A DNA stretch of 46,706 bases from Entamoeba invadens IP1 (taxonomy: Eukaryota > Evosea > Mastigamoebida > Endamoebidae). The first letter of the stretch is position 1. Each line of letters opens with the position of its first letter. The notes beneath the pieces were generated by a model, which saw only the letters and a program-made list of their open reading frames with translations, ran no database searches and was not told the DNA's origin. Made by a program: the position numbers and the translations under genes. The stretch is taken from NCBI RefSeq assembly GCF_000330505.1, contig NW_004443511.1, positions 62,733 to 109,438 on the forward strand, read 5' to 3'. Shown here in pieces: positions 28,701-40,058 of this stretch.

Positions 28701-29774
28701 AACAAAGGAAACGAAACAGTGAAGATACAAATAGTTGTGAAGACAAACGTTTTTAAGTACCAAATTAAAGTGGACCCACTTGTTGTAATTTTACATAAAG
28801 GAGAGGCGTGTGAATTTGAAATAATTGTTGTTCCATATTGCACTTGTAAGTTAAAAGATATATTCAATATCACTGTTCTCAAATTAAAAGAGGGTGTTGC
28901 GACATCACACGAATTTCCTATTGCCTTCGAGACTGAACTTACCACTAAATTAGACCCAGACGAACTAGTAGAAGAAACGAAATTGGGTGAAGGTTCATTT
29001 GGTATTGTCTATTTAGGTACTTTCAGAGGAAACAAAGTTGCCATCAAGAAGATGAAGAATCTTGTCGACAGCGAAGACAATTACAAAGACTTTGTGAGTG
29101 AAGTTTGCATGCTTGACAAATTTCGGTGTGACTATATAGTGTACTTCTATGGCGCAGTTTTCATCCCACGAAAGATTTGTATCGTCTCGGAATATGCCAA
29201 GTACGGCTCTTTAGAAAATTTAATAGTTGAAAGTCCAGTGCCCTCGAGCAAAATGCGAGTGAAGATATGTTTGGACTCAGCAAGGGGGTTATCCTATTTG
29301 CATCAAAACGGTATTTTACATAGAGACTTTAAGCCAGACAACATCCTCATATTAGATCTCGAAGAGAACATCGAAGTTAACGCTAAACTGACTGATTTTG
29401 GATCTTCAAGGAACATCAATATGCTCATGACTAACATGACCTTCACATGTGGTATTGGCACTCCAGCTTACATGGCGCCTGAAATTCTTCAGAAGGAAAA
29501 GTACAAAGAGACCAGCGATATGTTCAGTTTTGCAGTATCAATGTACGAGACCTTTTCGTGGACAAAGGCATATGCAGATCACAAATTTGTATATCCATGG
29601 CAAGTGGCGGACTTTGTAGTCGGAGGGCAACGCCTCCAGAAGCCGAATAATGTTTCTGATGAGATGTATTCCGCCATTGAAAATTGTTGGGCACAGTCAC
29701 CTAAGGAACGGATAACTTCTCAACAATTAGTCAGTCAACTTATAGAGATCTACAATGCCTTCAAATTGTTTTAA
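25764..29774 (+). CDS. Receptor-like transmembrane kinase with CxxC-rich ectodomain, two exons
   Basis: Exon 1 is 25764-26862 and exon 2 is 26917-29774, with a 54-base intron between. The joined frame gives 1318 residues. The order is: signal peptide (MKVILLLYIQVFGA), a beta-rich N-terminal domain (about 20-360), and a long series of CxxC repeats (about 380-860, for example CPENCEVC, CSSCPENF, CNTKCLTC), as in furin-like or TMK ectodomains. One membrane helix (about 870-895) is followed by a beta-rich Ig-like juxtamembrane segment (about 900-1040) and a kinase domain (about 1050-1315). The kinase has the glycine loop GEGSFGIVYLG, the lysine in VAIKKMK, HRDFKPDN, DFGSSR and APE, so it should be active. 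The type is tyrosine-kinase-like. It is inferred to sense an extracellular ligand, which is unknown. The frame opens with TTG four codons earlier, but the ATG at 25764 starts the signal peptide. Confidence 0.93.
26863..26916 (+). other. Intron in the receptor kinase gene
   Basis: The 54-base intron has donor GTTTGTTTTTTG and acceptor GATCAATAG. It contains in-frame stops, and the phase is 1 on both sides. Splicing joins the signal-peptide domain to the CxxC repeats and makes one receptor of what otherwise appear to be two genes. Confidence 0.87.
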
Positions 29775-29861
29775 AGTGGTATCCCTGTAATTTAATGTTA
29801 TTCATTCACTGTCATTTGTGTGTTCTTAACATCAGAAAAGACCAACGAAATAGAAATTAAA

Positions 29862-30515
29862 TTAATAGTTAATCATATTGTTTCTTTTTTCATAGCCAAT
29901 AGTGGTGTCAGCGCCATGTCCAGTGATCACCACTGTTCTCTCAGGGAGTTTAAACAATTTGTTTTTAATTGAATCTTCAATTTGTTCATAAGACCCACCC
30001 CACAAATCTGTTCTCCCCATACTCCCTCGGAACAATGTATCACCATTAATCAACAGATCCAACTCTTCAAAATACAAACATGCTGATCCTGGAGAATGCC
30101 CAGGTGTGTGTATGACGCGACCTTTCATATCATCAATTGCTATTATATCATCTTCTTTCACAAAGACATCAATAGGGACTAACTCACTCACTACTGGAAC
30201 ACCAAACGCTTTGCACTGTCGTTTGACATCTCCATATAATTTTTGGTCTGCTTGGTTCATGTATAGTGGCGCTCCAGTTAATTGTTTAATTTTCGTTGCA
30301 TCACCAATGTGGTCAAAATGTCCGTGTGTGAAAAAAACACCAACACACTTGGTTAACCCTAACCCTTTGGCCTCAGCTACAATTTGCTCACTGGAACCAC
30401 TGACATCGCAAAGAACGTAATTCCCCGTCTTCGGGTGACCAACTATAGTACAGTTAGCATCAAAAATACCAGCGGGAATCACTTTATACACAAAGTCGTT
30501 TACTTTTGTCATCAC
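29862..30515 (-). CDS. Metallo-beta-lactamase-fold hydrolase, glyoxalase-II-like
   Basis: The 217-residue product has the complete metal-binding set: THGHFDH (His 64, His 66, Asp 68, His 69), TPGHSPGS (His 140), NGDTLF (Asp 159) and ITGHG (His 200). This is the arrangement of the short glyoxalase-II-like enzymes that hydrolyse thioesters such as S-lactoylglutathione, with two metal ions, usually zinc. It lacks the C-terminal helical domain of classical glyoxalase II. The exact substrate is open, since these amoebae are thought to rely on cysteine rather than glutathione. There is no targeting signal, so it is probably cytosolic. It converges with the receptor kinase gene, 87 bases between stops. 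Two adjacent ATGs exist and the first was used. Confidence 0.9.
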   Translation of the reverse strand: MMTKVNDFVYKVIPAGIFDANCTIVGHPKTGNYVLCDVSGSSEQIVAEAKGLGLTKCVGVFFTHGHFDHIGDATKIKQLTGAPLYMNQADQKLYGDVKRQCKAFGVPVVSELVPIDVFVKEDDIIAIDDMKGRVIHTPGHSPGSACLYFEELDLLINGDTLFRGSMGRTDLWGGSYEQIEDSIKNKLFKLPERTVVITGHGADTTIGYEKRNNMINY

Positions 30516-30977
30516 TCTTTACTTATTCAGTTCCAATTATTTTGATGTTTCTGTGTTCTTCTTGTTATTTTTAAATGTTTTTTTAATAACAGTTATTTGG
30601 AAATAAAACTGAATAACAATGTGTGGATCTTGTATGAATTACTGGACAATTGCTTTTAATGTGTATTATATAACTTCAATAAGTGGTTTTAAGTAAATAC
30701 GTTTTAACACATTAAAATAACAAGAAAAGGTTTTGTACATTGAAATGCATTAGTTAGACTACTAAGGATTATATAAAATGATACTACAAAGAAGTGTTGT
30801 TTTAACACTTATGATATCTGACTTGTCAAAGGCTTTTTTAATAAAAAAAAACAAGTTTGTTTAATTGCACATAACGAACAACATTTGGAAACTTGAAAAC
30901 GATTTATCTTACAATTAAATGAAAAACTATTAACTTAAAACAATGCTCAAATAATCAAATCGAATAATACACACTAT
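30516..30977. other. AT-rich intergenic spacer
   Basis: About 460 bases with no frame or RNA gene recognised. The region upstream of the hydrolase contains AATTGGAACTGAA on its coding strand about 15-25 bases before the ATG, faintly like the GAAC promoter element described in E. histolytica. This is weak. Confidence 0.4.
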
Positions 30978-31880
30978 TTAGTGAGTCAAAGTCATGACAT
31001 CACCTTCTTTCACGCCAACGGTCGTAAGACACTCACTGAAAGCAAGCGGCCTTCCTTTATACACCACAACAATCCCCTCCAAAGGTGTTGCGTCGATGAA
31101 GTGAAGTATCTTCACGACAGCCTCGACGGTCTTCTCGAGTTCCACGCAGATCTCGTACGACTTCCCTAACCCCTCAACAAAGATTTTTGCGCCTTTCATT
31201 CTTGCCACCTTGATTGACACGGAACCGTCACTTCCCAAGACGTCAAACAACTTTTGAGCTGCTGATATGATCTTGCCATCGGTTTGCAGAACGACTGCAG
31301 CAGGATCTCGACTGAAATCTTCACAAATTTGCTTCTTCAAGTCCCACACAAGCATTGCACTGTCGACTGAATATGGGTAGCTGTGGTTATACAATTTGAC
31401 GGTGATTCGCTTTTTAACTGCGGCAAAGAAATACGCTGTTTTGAATGAGAAATCCAGTATGTTAAGAGTTAATATAAGGGTGTGCTTAGTGATGGGTACC
31501 TTCGTCTTGTTTTTCATCAACCAGATCCGCACCTTCCCAAATTTCGGGAAGAGCATGTCTATAACGTTCTGCACCGAGTCAAGCGGCGTGACATTCACCA
31601 ACTCCGTTTTTCCTTCAACCTCCACAGACACTGGAAAAACCTCTTTGACAAAGCGGATGGTGATCGGGTTTGTGACTGGGTAGGGAAGTTCAGAAAAGAG
31701 TGTATAAGGTATCACAATGTCATTATAAACCGCCTCCAAGTTGTTTTGGTCGATTTTGAAATGTGTTGCTATGGAGACAAGCACATCACGAATTTTTGTT
31801 GTTGGAGATGGTTGTATTGGGACTGAATAATTGAACGTCGGGAATTGATACACAACTGTTTGTGTTATGCCCTGCATCAT
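30978..31880 (-). CDS. Protein of four tandem ubiquitin-like domains
   Basis: From the ATG at 31880 (MMQGITQTVV) the product has 300 residues that divide into four beta-grasp-like segments of about 70 residues: roughly 4-78, 80-150, 157-228 and 230-300. Each starts with a short beta hairpin, has a helix region (KIRDVLVSIATHF; SVQNVIDMLF; LVWDLKKQICEDF; TVEAVVKILHF), then V/I-rich strands with a Gly- or Asp-containing turn. The last ends VKEGDVMTLTH. There is no C-terminal Gly-Gly, so this is not a conjugated modifier precursor. The domains are strongly diverged from one another and from ubiquitin. I infer a scaffold or adaptor of the ubiquitin system or of a splicing complex. The frame opens at a TTG 33 bases earlier, but the ATG is preferred. 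Confidence 0.72.
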   Translation of the reverse strand: MMQGITQTVVYQFPTFNYSVPIQPSPTTKIRDVLVSIATHFKIDQNNLEAVYNDIVIPYTLFSELPYPVTNPITIRFVKEVFPVSVEVEGKTELVNVTPLDSVQNVIDMLFPKFGKVRIWLMKNKTKVPITKHTLILTLNILDFSFKTAYFFAAVKKRITVKLYNHSYPYSVDSAMLVWDLKKQICEDFSRDPAAVVLQTDGKIISAAQKLFDVLGSDGSVSIKVARMKGAKIFVEGLGKSYEICVELEKTVEAVVKILHFIDATPLEGIVVVYKGRPLAFSECLTTVGVKEGDVMTLTH

Positions 31881-32192
31881 TCTGTGTTTTCTCTTTTCAA
31901 AGTCTACTCTCAATTTTCTCTCTTTTGGTTTTAGGTTTGCCAGTACAGACTTATCACTGGCGTTGGTTACATAATCAATTCTTTTGAATAGTTTTTAGAA
32001 CCATTTGGTTCAATTTGGTAACTAAAAGACGTATTTGTTTTGTAGCATTTTAATTAGTAAGAAATAGCTTTTGATTAATAAATTATTAATTAAGATATCG
32101 GAATCTAGAATGTCGAAGTGTTTGAAATTTTATGACAAAACACAATTAGATTCCGATAAAAAGGAACAACAACCTTAACATAATAAACAGTC
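31881..32192. other. Intergenic spacer
   Basis: About 310 bases of AT-rich DNA between the four-domain gene and the 3' end of the BEACH gene. I see nothing in it. Confidence 0.55.
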
Positions 32193-35100
32193 TTATTTAT
32201 TCTCAAACATTTTCATATATATTCTGACAATTCTACCAGACTCTGTAATCATATAAACAGAATTAAATTTGAAGAAAACGTTAACCACAATCTCTTCTGA
32301 GAGGTCTGGCATATCAACTTCAATTGGTAAACAACTAAGTCTATGTGTTAACACATAAAGTTTTATTTCATCATCAATAAAACACAATAAAAAACAAACT
32401 GTACTGTGGACACAAAACATAACTCGTTGTTCTTTGCAACTACACAAACAGTAAATGGCACAAACGACTTCACTAACTTGCGCCCGACAAAATCCAAAAA
32501 GCTGACGACTTTTCCTTTCATAGACAAACTAAACATCCCGCCTTCCGTCATCACATAAATGTACTGGTCGACTACTACCACCGACACTATCGTATTCTTC
32601 CATTTGTCTCCAAGTGCGATGTGCCACAAATAACGCCAAGTACCACACCTGTAACACGAAACAACTCCACCAACATCGCCAATCACCAAAACACCACTAC
32701 TCTCCTCAAAGCAAATGCAACTGATTTTCTCAACATGTGCATTGAGGTATACTGGCGTTTCAAAGCCAAGTTCGACAACACCAAGTAACGAGTCGACACA
32801 CCCAAATATCAAGTAGTTGTGTTCCTCATACATGATTACCTCACATTCACTCACCTCACTGCACTTCAATGTGTAATTTTTAGTATCACTAAAAACTCGA
32901 ACAACACCACATATTAGGCTAATGCTATACTTCTTATCATACGAATACCACTTCTTCTCACCTTTTTTACTCCCAATGTTATTCTTTTTATGGGTGAGAC
33001 TAAGCAGCCCTGGTACTCTCATTGTATTTTTCTCAGTGAACACCATCATCCCCTTCTCTTCCAAACAGACAGAAACAATTTCTTCTCCGCTTTTAAATTC
33101 TTCGCTCAGACAACTCTCTTTACACACATCGACTATTAATGGCATCTGGTATTTCCTCTCAATGTGGCTTTTTTTAAATAACTGGACGGGGACTTGTCCA
33201 CTGAAGAGTGCTCGTTTCATCAAGACATCATTTTCTTCCGCAGTCCGCACTTGTTCGGTGACATAACATGACGGGTGGTACAGGTTATCCGCTTTGAGTG
33301 CTTCTTCGCCACAACTCTTATACCCAAATATCAAGTCGATCCACCGATTTAAAGTCGCGGAAATGAGTGGCGACTCCAACGCTTGATGATTCAGTTGAAT
33401 GAACTCCTCTGGGCTCTTAGCCCAAGGGGGCAGAGAGACATCGCCGACTTGACTATTAGTGACTGGATTCACACCAAAATTGAATAAATTTTCGTTCTTT
33501 AAGAAGTCGGGTAAATAGAAGAACTCTGGAATAAGCTCGATGTTACATTGGGTGGAACTCATACAGATGTCCCATGTGTGTCCGACAGAGTAAAACATTC
33601 TCTCTGGGCGGTCGTAGTGATTTTCGTTCATTTTAATGAACATCGAAGTGAACGGCTCAACGCGAACAAGGAAGTGGAAGACATAATCACACGCCGAGTA
33701 AAATGTCGAGTACATGTACTTCTCTTGGTCTTTGATCGCACCACACTCACCAAACAACTCATCAAATCGTTTCATCTCATCTCGATGGCGTTTGAAGTTT
33801 ACACAAGGGATCGGTAAGTCCAAAGGACGATATATTGATGGGTTATTCAAGTCCAAATGTGTGCTTGTATAGTCTTGAATCACCCATGGAAAGATGGGGT
33901 AGTGACTCATATCATTATACGAGCGACTTGCCAACTCATTCAGTCGCATCAAATACTCGAAGTTGCTCATTTTACCATTTGCCCACTTCTCTGATGCTTT
34001 GTTAACCTTTTCTTCAAGGGTTTCATCGAGTAAATTGGTGGATAATAAGAGGCGGAAATACACTCTCTTTGCAACAAGTTCGTTCTGGAAGACAAAGTAT
34101 TCGGAGTGATTGGGGAAGTATATCTCAAGGCCATTGAACACCGTGACGTACCGTTTCATTAACACTTCTTTGATATCTTTCAATTCATATCTGAACAGTT
34201 GTAAGTACTTTTCTGAAGTCTCTAATGGAAAGTTTGGGGTGACTACTACCTCTTTGTCCGTTATTTCAAATATGATTGGAATAACGATAGGTCCTTGGAA
34301 GTTCTTGACATACTCAAAAGCTTTTGGTGTCACCCAATCGCACTCCACCATGTTGTCTTGAGTGGTTTGAGTGNNNNNNNNNNNNNNNNNNNNNNNNNNN
34401 NNNNNNNNNNNNNNNNNNNNNNNNNNNNNNNNNNNNNNNNNNNNNNNNNNNNNNNNNNNNNNNNNNNNNNNNNTTGACGGGGCGCCCCATCTTTTCTTTG
34501 AATGTCTCTCTACTGTCATGTAACAATGGGTCTCTGAACTCTCCTCGTCCTTCAACATATCTCTTCCACGCACTTTCCTTTTGTGAAAGGTCTTCATTGA
34601 GTTCCTCTACAAGTCGTTTTATTTGTCCTTTATTTGATTCAATGATGGGTTGGATCTCATTCAGCTTTTCTCCAAATTTCTTGACGATAACACTGTTGGT
34701 GGCATTCACTGTTTTCCCAAACTCAGAATTCTTCTCTTTGATAACAAGTAAGATCGTCTCCAGATCGAGTTGGTAATTCATTCCATTCTTTTCGTCTAAC
34801 ACAAGAACATCCTTCACTCGCTTCATGCACTCATTCTCTCTTACACGTGGTAGCTCACTTGTTGTTACAGGCATCCCATTGATGATATCAGAAAACAAAA
34901 TTGCGTCTGTGGTATCGACACTCTCTTGTTCTTGCATTGAACTCACTTCATTCTTTATCTTTGTTACAACGCCAGGGCCGAGTTTCTGAAATATTCGTCG
35001 CACTTCATTGTATTGACTCACATCAGTGATACTCTTCAGTGCATAAAAACACCCAACACACAACGTCACTTCAAATTTGGGTTCATTCACAAATCGAATG

Positions 35101-38100
35101 AGTTCATTGACACACTCATTAAGACTCTTCTTGTCTCTCACAGAGATGTACAACAGTGTTATCAACGCATGAAAGATGATGTCGTCAATTCCAAGACTCT
35201 TCCCAAACCCATTCTGCATCTTCATATTCTCTTTGGGAAGTTTGTTCATCTCTTTTGCTAAAGAAAGGAGTAGCATTATACAACTTCTCCCACTCGAACA
35301 CTTCGCATCATTGAAATCATCCCTCTCAAGTAACTCACATTGCACTTTATGAAGTAATTCATAACTCCGTGCGAAATACGAACACACTATTCGTGTAACA
35401 AGTCCCTTATCTTTCATCGCCTTCTCTTTCAATTTAAGTGCCTTTGGCCGGATTTGTAAATTGAGTTGCTCGAAGACAAAGAACAGTATTAAAATGCTTT
35501 CTGTGTCGTTCTGAAGCTCCATCTGTTCGTTAAAGTAAAACGCTCCACTCATTAAGAAGTCCGAAAACTCTTCAGCTTTGATAACGTTCTTCGACATCAA
35601 ATTAGTCATCTTTTTAATGATAAATACGCGAAGTAAGTTGTAGTACTTTGTCTTGTTTTCTGCTAGTTGAATACAATTCATCATGACAAGGGGTGTCTGT
35701 GGGATGTCAAAAGCGGTCACTGGGAAATTGTCATGAACTGTTTTGTTGTGTACCATATCACACATTTCGTCTCTTGTCTGTTGTGATTTGACGTATCGCA
35801 TCCCGAAGAAGCATATCTTCGGGACATCGACGAGGGTTTGTACCTTCTGTTGTTGTGCAATGAGTAAGTAATACAAATTTGTGTCGAACTCCTTCGCCAC
35901 AAAGATGCAGTTCAGAATCAATAAAGTGATTGTTGAGTAATCAAAATTGATGTTGCTGACCATAACAACGTCCAAAAACAAAAAAATGATTGAAAGGACT
36001 TTGTACTGTTGTTTGAATGGGACAATCGATTGGATGTTAATGCACCCATTCACAATTTGTTCGCTGTACATCTGATACTCCTTTTTATTGTTGTGCAAAT
36101 GGATAACCAACACATCAAGAGTGTCTCGTATGAACTCATCGTCTCTGATCATATACAAATAATGTGTGAATGCTAATACATTTTCAATTCCTATCTTGTT
36201 GATGGCTACTTGGAAAAGCGCAGAGATGTAGTTGGAATGGATCTCGACCTTTTCTTCACGACCAATCTCCTTCTCTCGATCTTTCACCTCCTCTTTAATA
36301 CTTCGAAGACTCTTCACCATCCCCGTTGGCTGTCCAGTCAATTCCATCATAAGAACCATTCGCATCACGTCGACTTCCCCCTTCATAAACGTGATTTTAC
36401 TAATGATATAGACTTGAATATCAATTGGACACCCCGCCCATATTCTAAGATCAAAGAAGATCTCAGAGAACTTCTTTTGTGTTTCTCCCTCTTTAAAAAT
36501 GTCAGAGAGTTGAATCAACTTCACAACATTACTTTCAGAAATACCACTCGTTGGATGTTTGAGAAGTAAGTAATGGAGATACATCACACACTTTGTACCT
36601 TCAAATTCTTCTTTCATTTTGGGGTTCTTCACTACAGAGAGAAGAATCGAAAGTAACGCATCAAGGGCAATACTCTCTGGAGTCTCTTTAATGACTTCTT
36701 CCGTCTTTTTTGATCTATTGTTACCAATCAAACTTCTGATTTGTTTGTTCGGTTGAGTGAATGTGAGTGCGTTTTCGCTTCGAAATAGATTTGTATTCAT
36801 CTCTTTTAAATTCCACTTCACACGCTTTTTTGGTAACACCAGTGATGTGTCGCGAGCTATTTGGACCTCTTCACTCTGACTGAAGTTCTGTCGTTTCCGC
36901 TCCAAAAATTTCCGCTGCACTTTGAGATTTTTTTGTGAGTCATACAGCTTCTCATAGACACAGAAAATGTACCTAAAAGACCCCGTCATTTGGAAGGAAT
37001 GAATGTTTGAATGACTTTCGATAATTTCAATGCGCGTCTTTTCAAGCTCAATTGGAGTCTCGGAAATCAAGTTTTGCACGTCGACAGGGGTCACTGACAA
37101 TAAAAAGACTTTCTTTGTGCTCTGCCCAAACAACTCTGGCTGTGACCGATACGTCTCACTGTTTTTCCTGATTTGTTCGACATTTTCTCTCGAGAGAGTT
37201 GCAGGGAAAATAAGACATGAGGAGATGTGCCCAATAAAAAAGTTGGTAAGACGGCCACCCACTTTTGTTGCACCAAACATTTCATCTGAAAACGTCACCA
37301 AATTCTGCGAGAACAAACAACTTGAAGAGTTCTGGTCGACCTTTCCTGACGCAATTGCCAAAATGTATGAATTGACCAAGACGAGTGGATTCTTCTGTAG
37401 TGTTTGAAAGGTGAATACGGCGCAATACCAATGATCTTGTCCAATGACATTGTCGAGGGATGTTTTGAAGACATTTTTGTCTGATATTTCTAATATGATC
37501 GACTTACCGAGAAGTGAGACGGAGAGTGCATTTCCTTCAGGAGAAGAAAATGTCAGTAACGTTTGTTGAGTGTCATTGATGGTCTGTGGGTTGAACCACA
37601 GAACAATAGACGAGTGATTTAAGTTAAAAGGGGCCGGGTAATGACTCTGAATGTTTGAAGACCCTCGGAAGAAGAAGGAATGATACTCTTGTGAACTCGT
37701 CTCCTCAAGAACCTTTTTTAAGATAACAAAGTTGTCGGAGAAGAAAGAGTCAGATTGCATCGCTTCGCGCATCATCCACCTCATTTGTTGAACTGAACAC
37801 GACGGGGTGAAGGCAATGGATGCAAGAGAAACCAAAAATTCCTTTGTGTCTGAGTCATCCAATTGTGCCAAGATGTGCATCAATGAAGAAAAACACTTAG
37901 TACAGAATTTTGCAGTGTTAAATGAGTTCGCTGCGACTAAATCAGTGAACGCTTTCTGGATGTATTTTGTGTTGTTTTGAATGATCAATTCTAACATTAA
38001 TGGATACATTGAAGAAAACGTAACTATAAGTGGTGGACTTGAAGAACTCAGGGTATCAACACAGACCAACTTTCGATTTAAAATCGTTGCATTTGAGCAT

Positions 38101-39681
38101 AACATGACAAACATTTTCGAGAGGACTTCGGTCTGTAAGAGAGGGCCAAGTCCAATGACCTTTGTTTTGATATGATTGAACGCACTTTTAATGATCACTC
38201 GATTCTCAAAATTTAAAAGAAGTGTCGCAAAGAGTTCGATGATGGTGAAAATGACTTGCTTGTTTATCGAATTGTCGAATAAATCCACGAGCGCGTGCAC
38301 ATTTTCTTTAGTTATTACAAAGCTTTGATGCACAATAGTGTGGAGCTGTTTTGCACAAAAGAGTGCCAGAGATGGATCACGTTCAACAAAGTGGACGATG
38401 CAATGCATCAATATCGGCAATTTCTCATTGACATTCTTCTCAAACTCAAGCAACACACAGAAATTGACCAACAAACCCGGTGTCACCTTTTCGATGGTGT
38501 TCTGTAACATTTTTGTGATGCAATTTTTGTAATCTTCGTTGGTGTAAAACTGTCTGAAAAGTTGTCCTTGATTAGATGACGCCAAGTTATTTAGAAGAAT
38601 GTGATATTCATGGTACACTGAGAACGTCTCGATATTCTTTGGGAGTAACATGGTATTCACAAGGTGTTGTCGTGTTTCTAATATCAAAACATCATTTCTA
38701 AAACACGAGGAAATGATGTTAAAAGTGGCTATCACAAACGGACTACCTTCTGGAGGTAATTGCTCCACAATAAGTTCCATAGCTAACACAATGAAATTGG
38801 CATTCTCATTTTTCACAATCGGTAAAAGAAATTTGTCGAATTGTTTCATTTGCATGTGTTCCTGAGTGAAGACAAAATCCTCGAAAATGCGAAGAAACAA
38901 TTTTGGAAGTTCTTTCCTCTTTTCTTCATTTTTACTTTCAGTCAGCACGCTAAGAACTTGTCTTAAGCAACAAAAATAATGAGAAAGAAACAAACAGAAA
39001 TGCAAACAAAATTTGTGTGAGACCAATTTGATGAGAAACGTAGAACTCCCAGTCTTCTCCTTCATGTCTTTTGCCATACCCGTCCCATAATATCGAGTTG
39101 ATGAATTCCTCAACAAACTGTGGGAATGTAGTCACCTTCACTGAAAAATAACAATAGAAAAAGAAGAGCGTGTTTTTCACTAGCAAACTGTATGGACCCT
39201 TCTTTTGGTTTTGTATGGCGATGTTGTACGCCAAATGCAAAAGTTCTGGCAAGTCCTCGGGTAAGTGTGTAAAGAAGTCGGCGAGCTGTTTGTCGATTAA
39301 ATTGGGGGAGACAATGAGGTAAAATACCTCCATGAGCGCGGCTGCGTACAACACGGTAATAGTTGTTTTGTCTGTTGCGAGGTGTGAGAGGAAAATAGAA
39401 ATTTGTGGGAGCAGAAGTGGTAACACGTCGATAAGTCCGTCGTACGAATTAATGAATTTTGTGAGTAAAATGTATTCGGGGTGGTCTTGAGTCTCTTGGA
39501 ATATTTGTGAGAGAACAGCAAGTGTAGTGTCTTTCGACAACACTGGTGTCAGCGAGGAATCAAAATGAGTTGTCTTTCCGTACGTGTACATCTCTGTAAG
39601 TAAAAGGGAACGACACGACGGCGTTTTGTATTGGAAATGTTGTACATCTTCCCAAAGAGTCCGTATCGCAGCGTCGTCCAT
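32193..39681 (-). CDS. Giant BEACH-WD40 protein (neurobeachin/LRBA-like), multi-exon, with assembly gap
   Basis: One gene spans this interval. The first exon is 38996-39681. A 46-base intron (38950-38995; donor GTTTGTTTC, acceptor TTCTTAG) leads to a long exon from 38949 to the gap at 34473. Coding resumes at 34373 and runs to about 32400, followed by a last segment ending at 32193. The visible product is about 2,430 residues plus the gap. The first two thirds is helical solenoid with a ConA-lectin-like segment (about 37160-37650: SIVLWFNPQT, DHWYCAVFTF), as in NBEA and LRBA. Next to the gap comes the PH-like domain (CDWVTPKAF), then a full BEACH domain (about 33270-33980) with NFEYLMRLNELASRSYND, YPIFPWVI, SVGHTWD, LIPEFFYLPDF, LPPWAKSPEEF and WIDLIFGYK. 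WD40-like blades finish the protein. BEACH proteins are large scaffolds for vesicle traffic, phagocytosis and lysosome-related organelles. It lies 377 bases from the end of the RapGAP gene on the same strand. Confidence 0.9.
32341..32399 (-). other. Intron or frame slip at the 3' end of the BEACH gene
   Basis: The BEACH frame runs to a stop at 32363, while the C-terminal WD40 frame continues in another phase to 32193. A 59-base intron with donor GTTTGTTTTTTATTG (starting at 32399) and acceptor CACATAG (ending at 32341) joins them in phase. A one-base change in the T6 run would also do so, and would keep the protein-like segment FIDDEIKLYVLTHRL. I cannot choose between the two from sequence alone. 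Confidence 0.5.
34374..34473. other. Assembly gap (100 N) inside the BEACH gene
   Basis: Exactly 100 N. Frame arithmetic from both flanks shows that the missing sequence must be a multiple of three bases if it has no intron, so 100 is only a placeholder. It removes the start of the PH-like domain. Confidence 0.99.
38950..38995 (-). other. Intron near the 5' end of the BEACH gene
   Basis: The 46-base intron has donor GTTTGTTTC and acceptor TTCTTAG, phase 2. A second donor 12 bases upstream (GTTTGCATT) is also phase-compatible and would make the intron 58 bases. GTTTGT matches the other introns better. Confidence 0.72.
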
Positions 39682-40058
39682 CTTTCTAATTCCAAGTTTT
39701 TAAAAAATTCCAAATGCTTTTTTATGGATTTTTTCTTTAAAACTCGAAAAATCTTTTCCCCGACACATTGTAACACGAAAAAAAATAGTGTCTGAAAACT
39801 GAAATATTTTTTTACTTTACAAATAAAGTATCACTGTTTTGAGTCTTGTAATTCTAAATACTACATCATTTCAGTATATTATTTTATTACAATTTAATTA
39901 TAAATTAATGATTATAATATAATAAATTGTTAGAACAAGATAATATTATATAATTATTAATATATTATATTATATTATAATTATTTATAATATTTATAAT
40001 ATATATTATCTTAATAATATTATAGATAAATAAAACAAGAAACAACAAATTAAAGGGA
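39682..40058. other. AT-rich intergenic spacer
   Basis: This separates the BEACH start from the RapGAP stop; both genes lie on the minus strand. Positions 39880-40030 are nearly pure A/T with many TATAAT-type words. No frame is seen. Confidence 0.55.

Noticed and set aside
34295..34776. Plus-strand frames running across the N gap
   Set aside because: They are open only because the N stretch has no stops. Both flanks are explained by the BEACH gene on the minus strand.
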